Source: JBBRRP01 sp038251425
GTDB lineage: Bacteria > Myxococcota_A > Polyangia > Polyangiales > Polyangiaceae
Length of the DNA: 64,000 bases
Reading direction: 5' to 3'
NCBI GenBank assembly: GCA_038251425.1
Contig: JBBSBI010000003.1
Coordinates: forward strand, 21,551 to 85,550
The notes beneath the pieces are model-generated. The model made no database searches and was not told the DNA's origin. It saw only the letters and a program-made list of their open reading frames with translations. The position numbers and the translations under genes were made by a program. This document shows, piece by piece, positions 18,483 to 26,778 of the stretch. Position 1 is the first letter of the stretch, and each line of letters starts with the position of its first letter.

Positions 18483-19984
18483 CCCGCAGCCCTCAGGACT
18501 TCCGCCAAGGATGTTTCTCCTGCCGCGGCCCGGTTGATGCCCTCCACCAGCAAAGGCCGCATGCCTTCACGCACCGCATGCTCGAAGAGCGCACTCGTCG
18601 GTACGCGTTCCAGGATTAGCTTGCGAAGAGTGGCATCGACTACCAGCAACTCCGCGATTGGTGCTTGACCGCTAAAGCCCTGATCTTCGCAAAACGTGCA
18701 ACCAACGGCTTCGTAGTAGACGCCCGAAGGCAGCACGATGCCATGCTTGGCGAAGCGTTCTATAACCGCCGCTTGCGGTGGCTGTTCTCTACGGCAATGG
18801 GTGCACAAAAGGCGCACCAACCGCTGCGAAAGGCAGCCCAAGGTGGCGCTCGCGATGGCGTAGGATTCGACGCCCATTTCGGTCAAACGCGCGAAGGGTG
18901 CCGCAGCGTTTTCGGCGTGAACCGTCGTCAAGATGAGATGCCCCGTGAGGCCGGCTTGAATCGCAATCCCGGCCGTTTCTGGATCTCTGATTTCCCCGAC
19001 CATGAGCACGTTCGGATCCTGACGCAGCACACTGCGCAGGGTTCTGGCAAAGGTCATCTGAGTTTTGAGGTTAATCTGAGTTTGTGTAGCAAATGAGAGC
19101 TCAAGCTCAATCGGATCTTCCAACGTGACCATGGTCATCGTTCGGCCACGACTGCGAGAAAGGTGCTTGAGTGCCGCATAGAGCGTGGTGGTTTTCCCTG
19201 AACCCACCGGGCCACACACAAACAGCAGCCCCTGCGGCTTTTCGAGCAGTTCCTTGACGGAGGCAATCACACCGGGCGAAAGCTCCAACGACTCAAGATC
19301 GGGTGGAGTCCTACTGCCACGCACCAGGCGCAGCACAATGCGTTCCCCACCCTCGGCAGGCAACGTCGAAACACGCGCTTCAACAGTGCCACCCTCCACA
19401 TCCACCACGAGACGCCCATCTTGGGGCACGTTGCGCACGTACGTATCTAAGCGTGACATGACTTTGATGCGCGTCGCTAAGAGCGGCGCGAAGCTGAGCG
19501 GGAGCGTGCACACCTCGAAGATCGTGCCTGAGACACGGAACGTCAGCCGAAAACCGTCGGTGCTCGGCGACATATGAATATCGCTGGCCCGGACGCTGGC
19601 GGCTCCGCGCACGAGCTCATTCACCAGCCCGATGATGTCCGGCTCTTTCAGCGCCGCCAGACTTCCCACGCGATTGCTGGTTTCAGCGATCCCTTCGCGC
19701 ACCGTCTCACGATCCCCACCCTCAAACACCAACCGTTCGCGCGCAGCAGGGATGGAAAGCAAAAACAGGAGCAAGCGCAATCCGAGCGCGAGTGCCACGG
19801 CAACCAGCGTGACACGCAACAACCAGCTCCACGCACTTGGGGCAAAAGCGAGGCTCGCCTGTGCGACCACCTCGTTCGCAATGCTTGCGGGTGTCAGCAC
19901 AACCGCGGTGGTCCCAATCAGCAACAAGGCAGCAATCACGGCAACAGCCGCGAGCCCCAAAAATAACCTCGCTACCGCACTCAA
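18479..19984 (-). CDS. Membrane-anchored GspE/PilB-like secretion ATPase
   Basis: The motor is a clear type II secretion/type IV pilus ATPase: N2 region RASDIHMSPS, Walker A GPVGSGKTTT (258-267), the Asp box TLEDPIE (288-294), Walker B VLMVGEIRD, the His box LTGHLILTTVHAENAA, and a C-terminal metal-binding module with C-x2-C pairs (CTHC, CTFC). Unlike usual GspE/PilB, the N1 domain is replaced by two membrane helices (about 5-30 and 52-78). No pilin, secretin or GspF gene lies nearby; the only coupled partner is the PEGA-like membrane protein downstream. The start is a TTG at 19984; no better start is visible upstream. The role could be membrane-localised assembly or retraction of an unknown fibre. 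Confidence 0.85.
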   Translation of the reverse strand: MSAVARLFLGLAAVAVIAALLLIGTTAVVLTPASIANEVVAQASLAFAPSAWSWLLRVTLVAVALALGLRLLLFLLSIPAARERLVFEGGDRETVREGIAETSNRVGSLAALKEPDIIGLVNELVRGAASVRASDIHMSPSTDGFRLTFRVSGTIFEVCTLPLSFAPLLATRIKVMSRLDTYVRNVPQDGRLVVDVEGGTVEARVSTLPAEGGERIVLRLVRGSRTPPDLESLELSPGVIASVKELLEKPQGLLFVCGPVGSGKTTTLYAALKHLSRSRGRTMTMVTLEDPIELELSFATQTQINLKTQMTFARTLRSVLRQDPNVLMVGEIRDPETAGIAIQAGLTGHLILTTVHAENAAAPFARLTEMGVESYAIASATLGCLSQRLVRLLCTHCRREQPPQAAVIERFAKHGIVLPSGVYYEAVGCTFCEDQGFSGQAPIAELLVVDATLRKLILERVPTSALFEHAVREGMRPLLVEGINRAAAGETSLAEVLRAAG

Positions 19985-20086
19985 CCTCGCACCTACCCAC
20001 GACTCCTAGCTTGCTCAAAGGAGTAACACCCGGGCGCCATGCTTGGAAGGTTGATTTCGGAAGGCTCCCCCCTCTAGAGCCATGGG

Positions 20087-21457
20087 GTGCGATTCACCAC
20101 CAGCGTTTGGCCCATTGGACTATTGTTCCTCACGGTTGCCTGTGAACAGAAGGCGGCTCCTCGACCCACTCCGGCAGCGACCGCTCCCGCTCCCATTCGA
20201 GCACCAGTCCCGATTCCAACTCCTGGTCCGCTCGCTGCGCCTGCGGCAGCACCCCGGCCGCCGATGAACGTGATCTTGATCACCATCGACAGCTTGCGGG
20301 CGGACATGCCGTGGACGGGGTATCCGCGAAAGATTGCCCCATTTTTGACCGAGTTGGCCGCTAAGAGTGTTGTCTACGAACGCGCCTATTCGATGTCGAG
20401 TTACACAGCCAAGAGCATCAGTTCGTTGTTGGCAGGGCGTTACCCTTCGACTCTCTACCGTTCAGGCGCCTTCTTCGCGAGCTTCTCGCCTGCCAATTTC
20501 TTCTTCACCGAAGCGCTGCAGGCCCATAAAATCCGCACCATTGGCTGGCATGCGCACATGTATTTCGGCCAGAACAAGGGGCTAGACCAAGGCTTCGATG
20601 AGTGGCAGCTCGTGCCCGGGCTCACCTTCAATAGTGAAACCGATGAGCACGTCACCAGCGACAAGATGACAGCTCTCGGCATCGAATTGCTCGGCAAACC
20701 GGCGAACACTTCAAAGCAGTTCTTTGCGTGGGCACATTACATGGACCCCCACGATCAATATGTCAAACACCCAGAATCTCCCGATTTTGGCCGCAACAAT
20801 CGCGATCGCTATGATTCAGAGGTTTTCTACACCGACCTGTTTGTGAAGAAGCTCTTGGATTGGGCGAAGACGCAGCCCTGGTTCTCTCACACCGCGATCA
20901 TTGTGAGTGCTGACCACGGCGAGGCGTTTGGCGAACACCAAATGTATAAACACGCCTTCGAGCTCTGGGATGTGCTCACGCACGTGCCTCTGATCATCCA
21001 CGTTCCCGGCGTTCCCGCTCAGCGAATTCTAGCTAGGCGCTCCGCGATCGACCTAGCTCCCACCATCCTTGACCTCATGGGCTGTCCGGCGCCGCCTTCG
21101 CTTCACGGCAAAAGCTTGGTTCCCGAACTCACCGGGGTTGGTACCGCCGAAGAACGCCCCTTCATCTTGCTGGAGCTTCCCGAAGACAGCCACAATGCCC
21201 CGCGCCGCGCACTCATCCAGGGCGCATTCAAGCTCGCCACCCGTGACGACAGCCACCAGCTCTCTCTCTATAATCTTGACCAAGACCCCGACGAACTCAC
21301 GGATTTAGCCGCGAAACTGCCAAAAAAACGCGATGAACTAAAACAACTGCTCGATCAGGCCTACGTCACCAATCCAAGCGTTGAACCGTACGGTGGAATG
21401 CGACTTCGCACTGGGAAGCGTGCAGCTGGCCCGACTGGCCCGACCGCCCCACGGTGA
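20087..21457 (+). CDS. Sulfatase-fold (alkaline phosphatase superfamily) lipoprotein
   Basis: The GTG at 20087 gives a lipoprotein signal ending LLFLTVAC (Cys19), then a Pro/Ala linker and a sulfatase domain from about residue 60: ILITIDSLRAD with the metal-binding Asp68, SMSSYTAKSISSLLAGRYPS in the nucleophile region, and SADHGEAFGEH near residue 270 as a second metal site. In active sulfatases the nucleophile region reads C/S-x-P-S-R; here Ser104 takes that place and the Pro-Ser-Arg triplet is not kept, so formylglycine formation is doubtful and a phosphotransferase or phosphohydrolase role is possible. It probably acts on an envelope polymer or lipid in the periplasm. It stands alone, ahead of repeat copy A. 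Confidence 0.85.
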   Translation: MRFTTSVWPIGLLFLTVACEQKAAPRPTPAATAPAPIRAPVPIPTPGPLAAPAAAPRPPMNVILITIDSLRADMPWTGYPRKIAPFLTELAAKSVVYERAYSMSSYTAKSISSLLAGRYPSTLYRSGAFFASFSPANFFFTEALQAHKIRTIGWHAHMYFGQNKGLDQGFDEWQLVPGLTFNSETDEHVTSDKMTALGIELLGKPANTSKQFFAWAHYMDPHDQYVKHPESPDFGRNNRDRYDSEVFYTDLFVKKLLDWAKTQPWFSHTAIIVSADHGEAFGEHQMYKHAFELWDVLTHVPLIIHVPGVPAQRILARRSAIDLAPTILDLMGCPAPPSLHGKSLVPELTGVGTAEERPFILLELPEDSHNAPRRALIQGAFKLATRDDSHQLSLYNLDQDPDELTDLAAKLPKKRDELKQLLDQAYVTNPSVEPYGGMRLRTGKRAAGPTGPTAPR

Positions 21458-21484
21458 TTGATTGGAGGTGTTGATGCCCACCCC

Positions 21485-21505
21485 GCTGCCGCGAAGCGCG
21501 GCAGC
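21485..21505 (+). terminator. Strong GC hairpin after the sulfatase gene
   Basis: A perfect 9-base stem (21485-21493 with 21497-21505) closes a three-base loop 28 bases after the sulfatase stop. There is no T tract behind it, so it may be a transcript-stabilising hairpin or a weak terminator. Confidence 0.4.
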
Positions 21506-21594
21506 CGCCCCTCCCCAGCATCGCCCCGTCGCTGGCGGGTCGCTGCGGGATGGGCAAACTTAGCAGGGCCGCGCTGCGGGAGCGCCAGGTGAGC

Positions 21595-21775
21595 TGTCCG
21601 TTTGTTGCTTGGAAGATAGTAAGCATGCTTACTACCTTGTGTTCGACTTGGAGCGACCTGCCACAGGTCAAACCCCTCTACGATGGTCACTTTTCGCGTT
21701 GGCCGTAATAGAGGTCACGGACAAGTTTGGGAGCACGTCGGCGCGCGCCGGCTTTGCCCCCGCTTCTTAGAGATG
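21595..21775. repeat. Dispersed palindromic intergenic repeat, copy A
   Basis: The core is a perfect 18-base palindrome TAGTAAGCATGCTTACTA at 21617-21634, extending to 26 bases (21613-21638) with one mismatch. It is followed by the shared tail GTGTTCGAC, then after an extra 60 or so bases by a second shared block at 21710-21775 (AGAGGTCACG, ACAAGTTTGGGAG, GGCTTTGCCCC, TTAGAGA). Copies B and C lie at 33.05 and 58.05 kb. The copy fills most of the 344-base gap between the sulfatase gene and the DUF4340 gene, which converge here. I see no gene in that gap; short frames through the palindrome (peptide VSMLTI) are products of the repeat. Confidence 0.85.
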
Positions 21776-21801
21776 CTGGCGGCGCTTGGTATTGCGGAGG
21801 C

Positions 21802-22830
21802 TTACTTCAGCACGCTCGGCAGATCGCGTTCAATTTGCTCAACGCTGGTCTTAAGCAGCGAAAAAAACCAGCGGCTGTGTTCGGTACGCCCGAGGTACTG
21901 AACTTCTTCATCAGCCTCTGGGCCCATGTTGTAGAGCTCCAAAACGCCGATTTCCTTGCCCTTATCCGAGTAACGAACTTTTACCACGAGCTGGGCCAAC
22001 GTGGGCGGCTTGCTGGGCTTCTCCACGTAGGCGGAGAGACGCAGGCGGCGCACATTCGCCATCCAATTGCCCGCTGTTTCATCCAATTTTCCAGGCTCCT
22101 TCGCATCAGCAAAGCCGTCTGTTTTGCCCTCAACCGGCACCAATTCACGCTTTCGATCGCCCTTCTCGATCTTCACGCTTAAGCTCTCTTCTGGCACTTT
22201 AAAGGCGTGGAGTGCGCGCTCTACCAGACGCGAGTCGGCGTAGCGCACGCGATTGACCACATCACGACTCACGGCGTAGACCTCGCCCGTTTTGAGGTAC
22301 CGGACGTAAAGATCCTCTTCGCCAGGAGCTAGCCCACCGATCGCGAGCGTTTGCTCCAGTGAGCCGAATTTAAAGATCAGCGTACCATCCGGTGTATCGA
22401 GCCCAAATTCAGGATCGCGTTTCTTATCGACACGCCCGATTCGGCGCAGCGCACGGAGTGGGGCGACATCTTTGGCAAGAGTTTCAGCATCTGCGGCGGC
22501 GATGAACCGAGTGACCTTGGTGGTGTCTTTTTTGACTTTGCTCTGGTCGGCAGCACCGAGCGTGGGGTGCCCTTCAGGCAGCGGATCGCGCGATTCATGG
22601 CGACCTTCGAAATAGGCACCGTTTTCATCTTTTCGAGCCACCAAGGTAACGCTCTTGTCTTTCGACTTGAAGCCGATCTCGGTGAGTCGGTCGCTCGTGG
22701 CTTCCCAGATCAGAACGTTATCTGCCCGTTGGGTGGCCGGAGCGTCATCACGCGTCCAAAAGTAGAGCGCACCGAGGGAAGCTATCCCGAGGAGCGCTGC
22801 GTGTAGAGCCATGCTGCGCGTCATCATCAA
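21802..22830 (-). CDS. DUF4340 domain protein
   Basis: A 342-residue protein with one N-terminal membrane helix (MALHAALLGIASLGALYFW) and a beta-rich extracytoplasmic part of the DUF4340 type (LIWEATSDRLTEIGFKSKDKSVTLVARKDENGAYF, TLIFKFGSLEQTLAIGG, DLYVRYLKTGEVYAVSRDVV). It is the last gene of the four-gene ABC/GldG operon and its ATG overlaps the stop of the GldG-like gene by four bases. DUF4340 proteins often accompany GldG-like genes; a structural role beside that membrane complex is likely but not shown. Its 3' end faces repeat copy A. Confidence 0.85.
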   Translation of the reverse strand: MMMTRSMALHAALLGIASLGALYFWTRDDAPATQRADNVLIWEATSDRLTEIGFKSKDKSVTLVARKDENGAYFEGRHESRDPLPEGHPTLGAADQSKVKKDTTKVTRFIAAADAETLAKDVAPLRALRRIGRVDKKRDPEFGLDTPDGTLIFKFGSLEQTLAIGGLAPGEEDLYVRYLKTGEVYAVSRDVVNRVRYADSRLVERALHAFKVPEESLSVKIEKGDRKRELVPVEGKTDGFADAKEPGKLDETAGNWMANVRRLRLSAYVEKPSKPPTLAQLVVKVRYSDKGKEIGVLELYNMGPEADEEVQYLGRTEHSRWFFSLLKTSVEQIERDLPSVLK

Positions 22831-24914
22831 CCCTTGGCCGTAATGCGCCGTCGTGAACGGCGACTAATAAAAAGGCCCGCTCCGAGCACCAGCGCGGGGA
22901 ATCCAAAAATGGTGGAGTAAAAAACTGCCGTATCTTCTTTGCGTGAGTGCTGGATCCGCACGTCTTCCTCGGTGCTCTGCGATCCAGCGAAGCTTTCCTC
23001 ACCCCCTAACCAACGCACGGCATCGTAAAAATACGCCTGATTCGCGTTGAATTGACCGAGGAATGTGTCCGTGAAGCAGTCCGCATCGGCGGTCACGAAA
23101 ATGCGGGCTTCCTTCTTCTCAGCCTCGGGCTTCTTAGCCTGAGCGTCCTTCTTGCCTTCATCCTTCTTGCCAGGCTGAGGATTCAGATCGCGCGTTACCG
23201 CGGCGGCCATGTTGAAGACTTCGCTCTTCTCCGCTTCCTGCTTTTCGTAGTCGGAATTGGCGTCGGCAAATGTGCCCATCATGCTGCGCACCGTAAAATT
23301 GATGTCCCCCTTGGCATCCTTGCCACGCTCCAAGCTGCCAGAGCCACCCACGATCAGCGCGGCCCGAGGTGCGTTACGGCTCAGCGTAGAAACGGACGCG
23401 TGTGACGAAAAGCTTGAGGTGTAGATCAGTGCGCGGTCGCTTTTGTTCTGGCGCGCGGTCAAATGTTGATTGGCATTGGCGAGGAGCGGCGGCTGGAGCA
23501 CAAGCCCCGCCATATCGGCGAGTGCCTGGAGCTGAGGCCTTTCGGTCGTGGGGTTGGGCAACGCCCCACTCGGTGTTGCGCCATCCTTGACCAGCGCAAA
23601 CTGCCGATCAGCCGTGCGGTCCGGATCCAGGGCGAGCAGGAGCTTGCCGCCCTGCTCCAGGTAGCGTCGCAACGTGGCGAGCTCTTCGGGTGCAAAAGGA
23701 TCGACTGGGCCAAGCACGAGCACCACATCTGCGTCCGCAGGGACCTCTTTGCCGAGGCCTTGAGTGAGGCCCAGATCGCGCACGGCGTAGTTCTGATTCT
23801 CAAGCAGCTTTCGAACTACTTGGCTGCCACGGCCGACGCCCCCTGAACGGTCCCCATCGTTGATCTCCCCGTGACCCGTGGTGAGGTACACCGTGCGCCG
23901 CGTCCGCACCAACTTCAACAGCACCTCTTGAAACTTCTCATCCAGCTTCTTCAGCGTATCCCGGGTGGACTGGTCGCCGATGTCCGTATTTAGCAGACTG
24001 AACTTCTGATTCTCGCCGCCCTTGGCCAAGATGATCTCGCCATCCTTGAAAGCACGATATTGCTCGGCAATTTTCGGATAGAGCAGGCGATCTTTGAACT
24101 CGACTTTGATGTTCGGGATGCCTTGAGCGAGCGCGTTCAAATACGCCGCCACTTCCGTCTTGACCTCATTCACTTCAGGGAAGAAACCGATGATGCGCAC
24201 CGGGCCTTTGATCTGTCGGGCAATCTTGATCGTGGCTTCGCCCGGCTTGGAGGTCTTGAAGTATGAAAAATCGACCTTCAGATCAGCGGCATCCGCGCTG
24301 AAAACAAACAAGCCCCCGTAAACAGCCGCCATGGCCAACGCCAAGCCCGCTGCTGCAGCTGCCCGCACACGCCGACTCTCAGGCTGCTCGGCGTGGCGCA
24401 TCGGGTAAAGCGCCAGCTCAGCGAACACCATGGGCAGCAAGGTGAGCCAGATCAGTGAGATCCAAACGATCCGAACCACCCCGATGATTCGCTCGCGTAC
24501 CGGCACTTCGAGCCGATCCAGACCGAGCTTGGCAAGCCCAGCATCAGTGGTCGAAAAATAAAGGAGCACGCCGATGAGGCCTGCCAGCGACAAAAGCGCC
24601 AGCGTATTTTCGATTTCTTGGCGTGCACCACCCATGCGAAAACGCGGGGAAAAACGCACGAAAGTTGCGATCGCGACTGCAGAAAGCCCTAAACCTGAAC
24701 CGAACCAACGGCCATTCTCAAGCTCTGAGAAAACCCGTTCGCCGAGGTAAAGCAGCGCCAGACCGAACACGTACAACGGCACAGTCCACGCCGGCGATGT
24801 GCGATCATCCTTCACCGCGGCAGTGGCCATCGGTGCCACTACAGCTTCCGGACCCTCGGGAGGAACCCGATTGGCATCGCCAGAATCCGTCATGTTTTCG
24901 TCGTTCAGCGCCAT
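22827..24914 (-). CDS. GldG-like ABC-associated membrane protein
   Basis: This 695-residue protein has several membrane helices in the first 240 residues (VPLYVFGLALLYLGERVF, LALLSLAGLIGVLLYFS, IVWISLIWLTLLPMVFAEL, AAGLALAMAAVYGGLFVFS), a large extracytoplasmic part of the GldG/ABC-type auxiliary kind (VKVDFSYFKTSKPGEATIKIARQIKGPVRI-like start; TVYLTTGHGEIND; VLVLGPVDPFAPEELATLRRYL), and a final C-terminal helix (ALVLGAGLFISRRSRRR). A Lys/Glu-rich stretch at about 595-620 is a disordered loop. It overlaps the permease gene upstream by 10 bases. It should form the third part of the transporter with the ATPase and permease below. In Bacteroidetes such proteins serve gliding, but in this lineage the cargo is unknown. 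Confidence 0.85.
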   Translation of the reverse strand: MALNDENMTDSGDANRVPPEGPEAVVAPMATAAVKDDRTSPAWTVPLYVFGLALLYLGERVFSELENGRWFGSGLGLSAVAIATFVRFSPRFRMGGARQEIENTLALLSLAGLIGVLLYFSTTDAGLAKLGLDRLEVPVRERIIGVVRIVWISLIWLTLLPMVFAELALYPMRHAEQPESRRVRAAAAAGLALAMAAVYGGLFVFSADAADLKVDFSYFKTSKPGEATIKIARQIKGPVRIIGFFPEVNEVKTEVAAYLNALAQGIPNIKVEFKDRLLYPKIAEQYRAFKDGEIILAKGGENQKFSLLNTDIGDQSTRDTLKKLDEKFQEVLLKLVRTRRTVYLTTGHGEINDGDRSGGVGRGSQVVRKLLENQNYAVRDLGLTQGLGKEVPADADVVLVLGPVDPFAPEELATLRRYLEQGGKLLLALDPDRTADRQFALVKDGATPSGALPNPTTERPQLQALADMAGLVLQPPLLANANQHLTARQNKSDRALIYTSSFSSHASVSTLSRNAPRAALIVGGSGSLERGKDAKGDINFTVRSMMGTFADANSDYEKQEAEKSEVFNMAAAVTRDLNPQPGKKDEGKKDAQAKKPEAEKKEARIFVTADADCFTDTFLGQFNANQAYFYDAVRWLGGEESFAGSQSTEEDVRIQHSRKEDTAVFYSTIFGFPALVLGAGLFISRRSRRRITAKG

Positions 24915-25624
24915 CGTCGAGCCTCCAACACTTTGGTGGCGGCAAGCAGGAAAAAGTAAGTCACGGCCACGTAATAGACCACGCTGTCGAGGCGCAAGAC
25001 GCCTGTCTGGAAGGTTCGGAAATTTTGATGATGAAGAGCAAAGGCATTCAGAAATTTATTCAGCGGGGCATCCACCAGCTGCGCGAGCTTCCAAAGCACC
25101 AGCCAGGGCACCAAAATGGCCGCGGCGATCACCACCGCGATGATCTGGTGGCGTGTCAGCGATGAAGCAAAAATCCCGATGGCCAGGACCGAGGCTCCCA
25201 AGAGCAACAGCCCCAAATAGCCGACAGCGATGTGGCCGACGCTCACCTTGCCATTCACCAAGATCAGGGCCGGCATGTAGAGCGTCAGGAGCACCATGAT
25301 CATCAAGACCACGAACGCTCCGATAAACTTGCCCAAGATGATTTCCGCATCAGTAATCGGAGACGTATTGAGCAAGATCACCGTCCCGTTCTGGCGTTCC
25401 TCGGCGAGCAATCGCATCGAAAGGGCTACCGCTGCCAGCATCATCGGGCCGCTCGTGTAGTAGAAGAACTGCTCCAATACTTGGCCGCTCAAGAGCTTTT
25501 CAGTGAGCACCATATTGTAAAACAGCAACCCGTTGATCAGGAGTGTCACCGAGATAATGATTGCGCCCATCGGTGAACGCACGATCGCGTTGAGCTCGCG
25601 TCTGGCTATGAGCATCGCCTTCAT
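24905..25624 (-). CDS. ABC-2 type permease (GldF-like)
   Basis: A 239-residue integral membrane protein with six hydrophobic segments, starting MLIARRELNAIVRSPMGAIIISV, typical of ABC-2 permeases that follow the pattern R-E-L-x-x-x-x-x-S-P. It contains RLLAEERQNGTVILLNTSPITDAEIILGKF, the conserved cytoplasmic stretch of the GldF/NosY group. It is the membrane channel partner of the ATPase encoded just upstream, with an overlap of four bases (ATGA), and of the GldG-like protein downstream. The transported or exported substrate is unknown. Confidence 0.88.
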   Translation of the reverse strand: MKAMLIARRELNAIVRSPMGAIIISVTLLINGLLFYNMVLTEKLLSGQVLEQFFYYTSGPMMLAAVALSMRLLAEERQNGTVILLNTSPITDAEIILGKFIGAFVVLMIMVLLTLYMPALILVNGKVSVGHIAVGYLGLLLLGASVLAIGIFASSLTRHQIIAVVIAAAILVPWLVLWKLAQLVDAPLNKFLNAFALHHQNFRTFQTGVLRLDSVVYYVAVTYFFLLAATKVLEARRWR

Positions 25625-26643
25625 ACGGCCTCCACGGCGTCCGCGCCTGAGCGGAGATTGCTTCGGGCTCCGCGCCGCGCTCGGCGCTCCCCAGCCCCAG
25701 AAAGCGAAAGAAAAACGTTCTCGAGCTCGTTCTCGCTGCGCGCGAACTGAACGACCTTGAGCCCCGCGCTCACGAGCGCACTCAGCAGCTCTTCGCGGAC
25801 ATCACTTTCACCCACCACGAGCGCACTCACCCAATGGCCTCCGGGTTCAGGGGGATCGATCTGGCTGATATCCGAAACACCGGAGAGGCGGCTGACCACC
25901 TGACGTAGATTTTCGAAAACTGCTTCCCTTTCGGCGGGCTGGGCTCGGACTGTGACTTCAATCCGCATGCCGTGCGTCAGGGTGGAGAAGAGCTCCGCCT
26001 CCGTCCCCGCGGCCGCAATCCGACCATCCCGAATCACCAACAATTGGTCGCAGGTTTCGCTAATTTCTGTCAAAATATGGCTTGAAACAATCACAGTGTG
26101 CTCACCGCGCAGCCCGCGCACGAGATCGCGCATTTCGACGATCTGCTTTGGATCCAAGCCACTGATCGGCTCATCCAGGACCACCAGCTCTGGGCGATGC
26201 ACAATCGCCTGCGCGATGCCAACCCGTTGCTTGAAGCCATGCGAAAGTGCGCCGATCAGTTGATGGCGTTCCTCTCCCAGCTCGGTTTGCTCAATCGCAT
26301 CATCGACTCGTTTTGCGAGCTCTGAGCGCTGCACCCCGCGCAGCCGCGCGGCGAAGCTGAGGTACTCGCTCACTCGCATCTCGTTGTAGAGCGGCGGCGA
26401 GTCCGGCAGGTAACCGATCTTGGAGCGCACGAGCTCTGGATTCTCAACCACATCCACATTCCCGACACGCACCGAGCCGCTCGTTGGCAGTAGGTCGCAC
26501 GCTAGGATGCGCAGAGTGGTCGTTTTGCCGGCGCCATTGAGCCCCAAGAGCCCAACAATCTGCCCCTTCTCGATCTTCACCGAGAGCGGGCCCACCACTC
26601 GCCGATCTCCGTAGTACTTGTATAAGTCTTGAATCTCAATCAC
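25621..26643 (-). CDS. ABC transporter ATP-binding protein (GldA-like)
   Basis: The start is placed at a GTG at 26643 (VIEIQDLYKYYGDRRV), where the ABC fold begins; the longer frame to 26715 only adds an unrelated N-terminus. The 340-residue protein has Walker A GLNGAGKTT, the Q-loop, signature LSHGFKQRVGIAQA, Walker B LVVLDEPISGLDP and the H-loop SSHIL. A C-terminal domain of about 100 residues follows, as is usual in the GldA/NatA group. It powers the permease/GldG complex from the cytoplasmic face and opens the operon. The gap to the divergent queG gene is 135 bases and should hold both promoters. Confidence 0.9.
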   Translation of the reverse strand: MIEIQDLYKYYGDRRVVGPLSVKIEKGQIVGLLGLNGAGKTTTLRILACDLLPTSGSVRVGNVDVVENPELVRSKIGYLPDSPPLYNEMRVSEYLSFAARLRGVQRSELAKRVDDAIEQTELGEERHQLIGALSHGFKQRVGIAQAIVHRPELVVLDEPISGLDPKQIVEMRDLVRGLRGEHTVIVSSHILTEISETCDQLLVIRDGRIAAAGTEAELFSTLTHGMRIEVTVRAQPAEREAVFENLRQVVSRLSGVSDISQIDPPEPGGHWVSALVVGESDVREELLSALVSAGLKVVQFARSENELENVFLSLSGAGERRARRGARSNLRSGADAVEAV

Positions 26644-26778
26644 GGTGCATCCCGAAGTTTCCCGGCGTAAATTTAGAAGAGGGGCAGCGGAGCCCGGCGC
26701 CCGCGGGCGTACCACACTCTCACGCGGCTTGGGACCCTGGACCTCACCGATTTATTCCCGCCATACACTACAAACATC

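Noticed and set aside
21361..21690. Minus-strand frames through repeat copy A
   Set aside because: They cover the palindrome and the sulfatase 3' end and share only the repeat-derived peptide; no coding signal.
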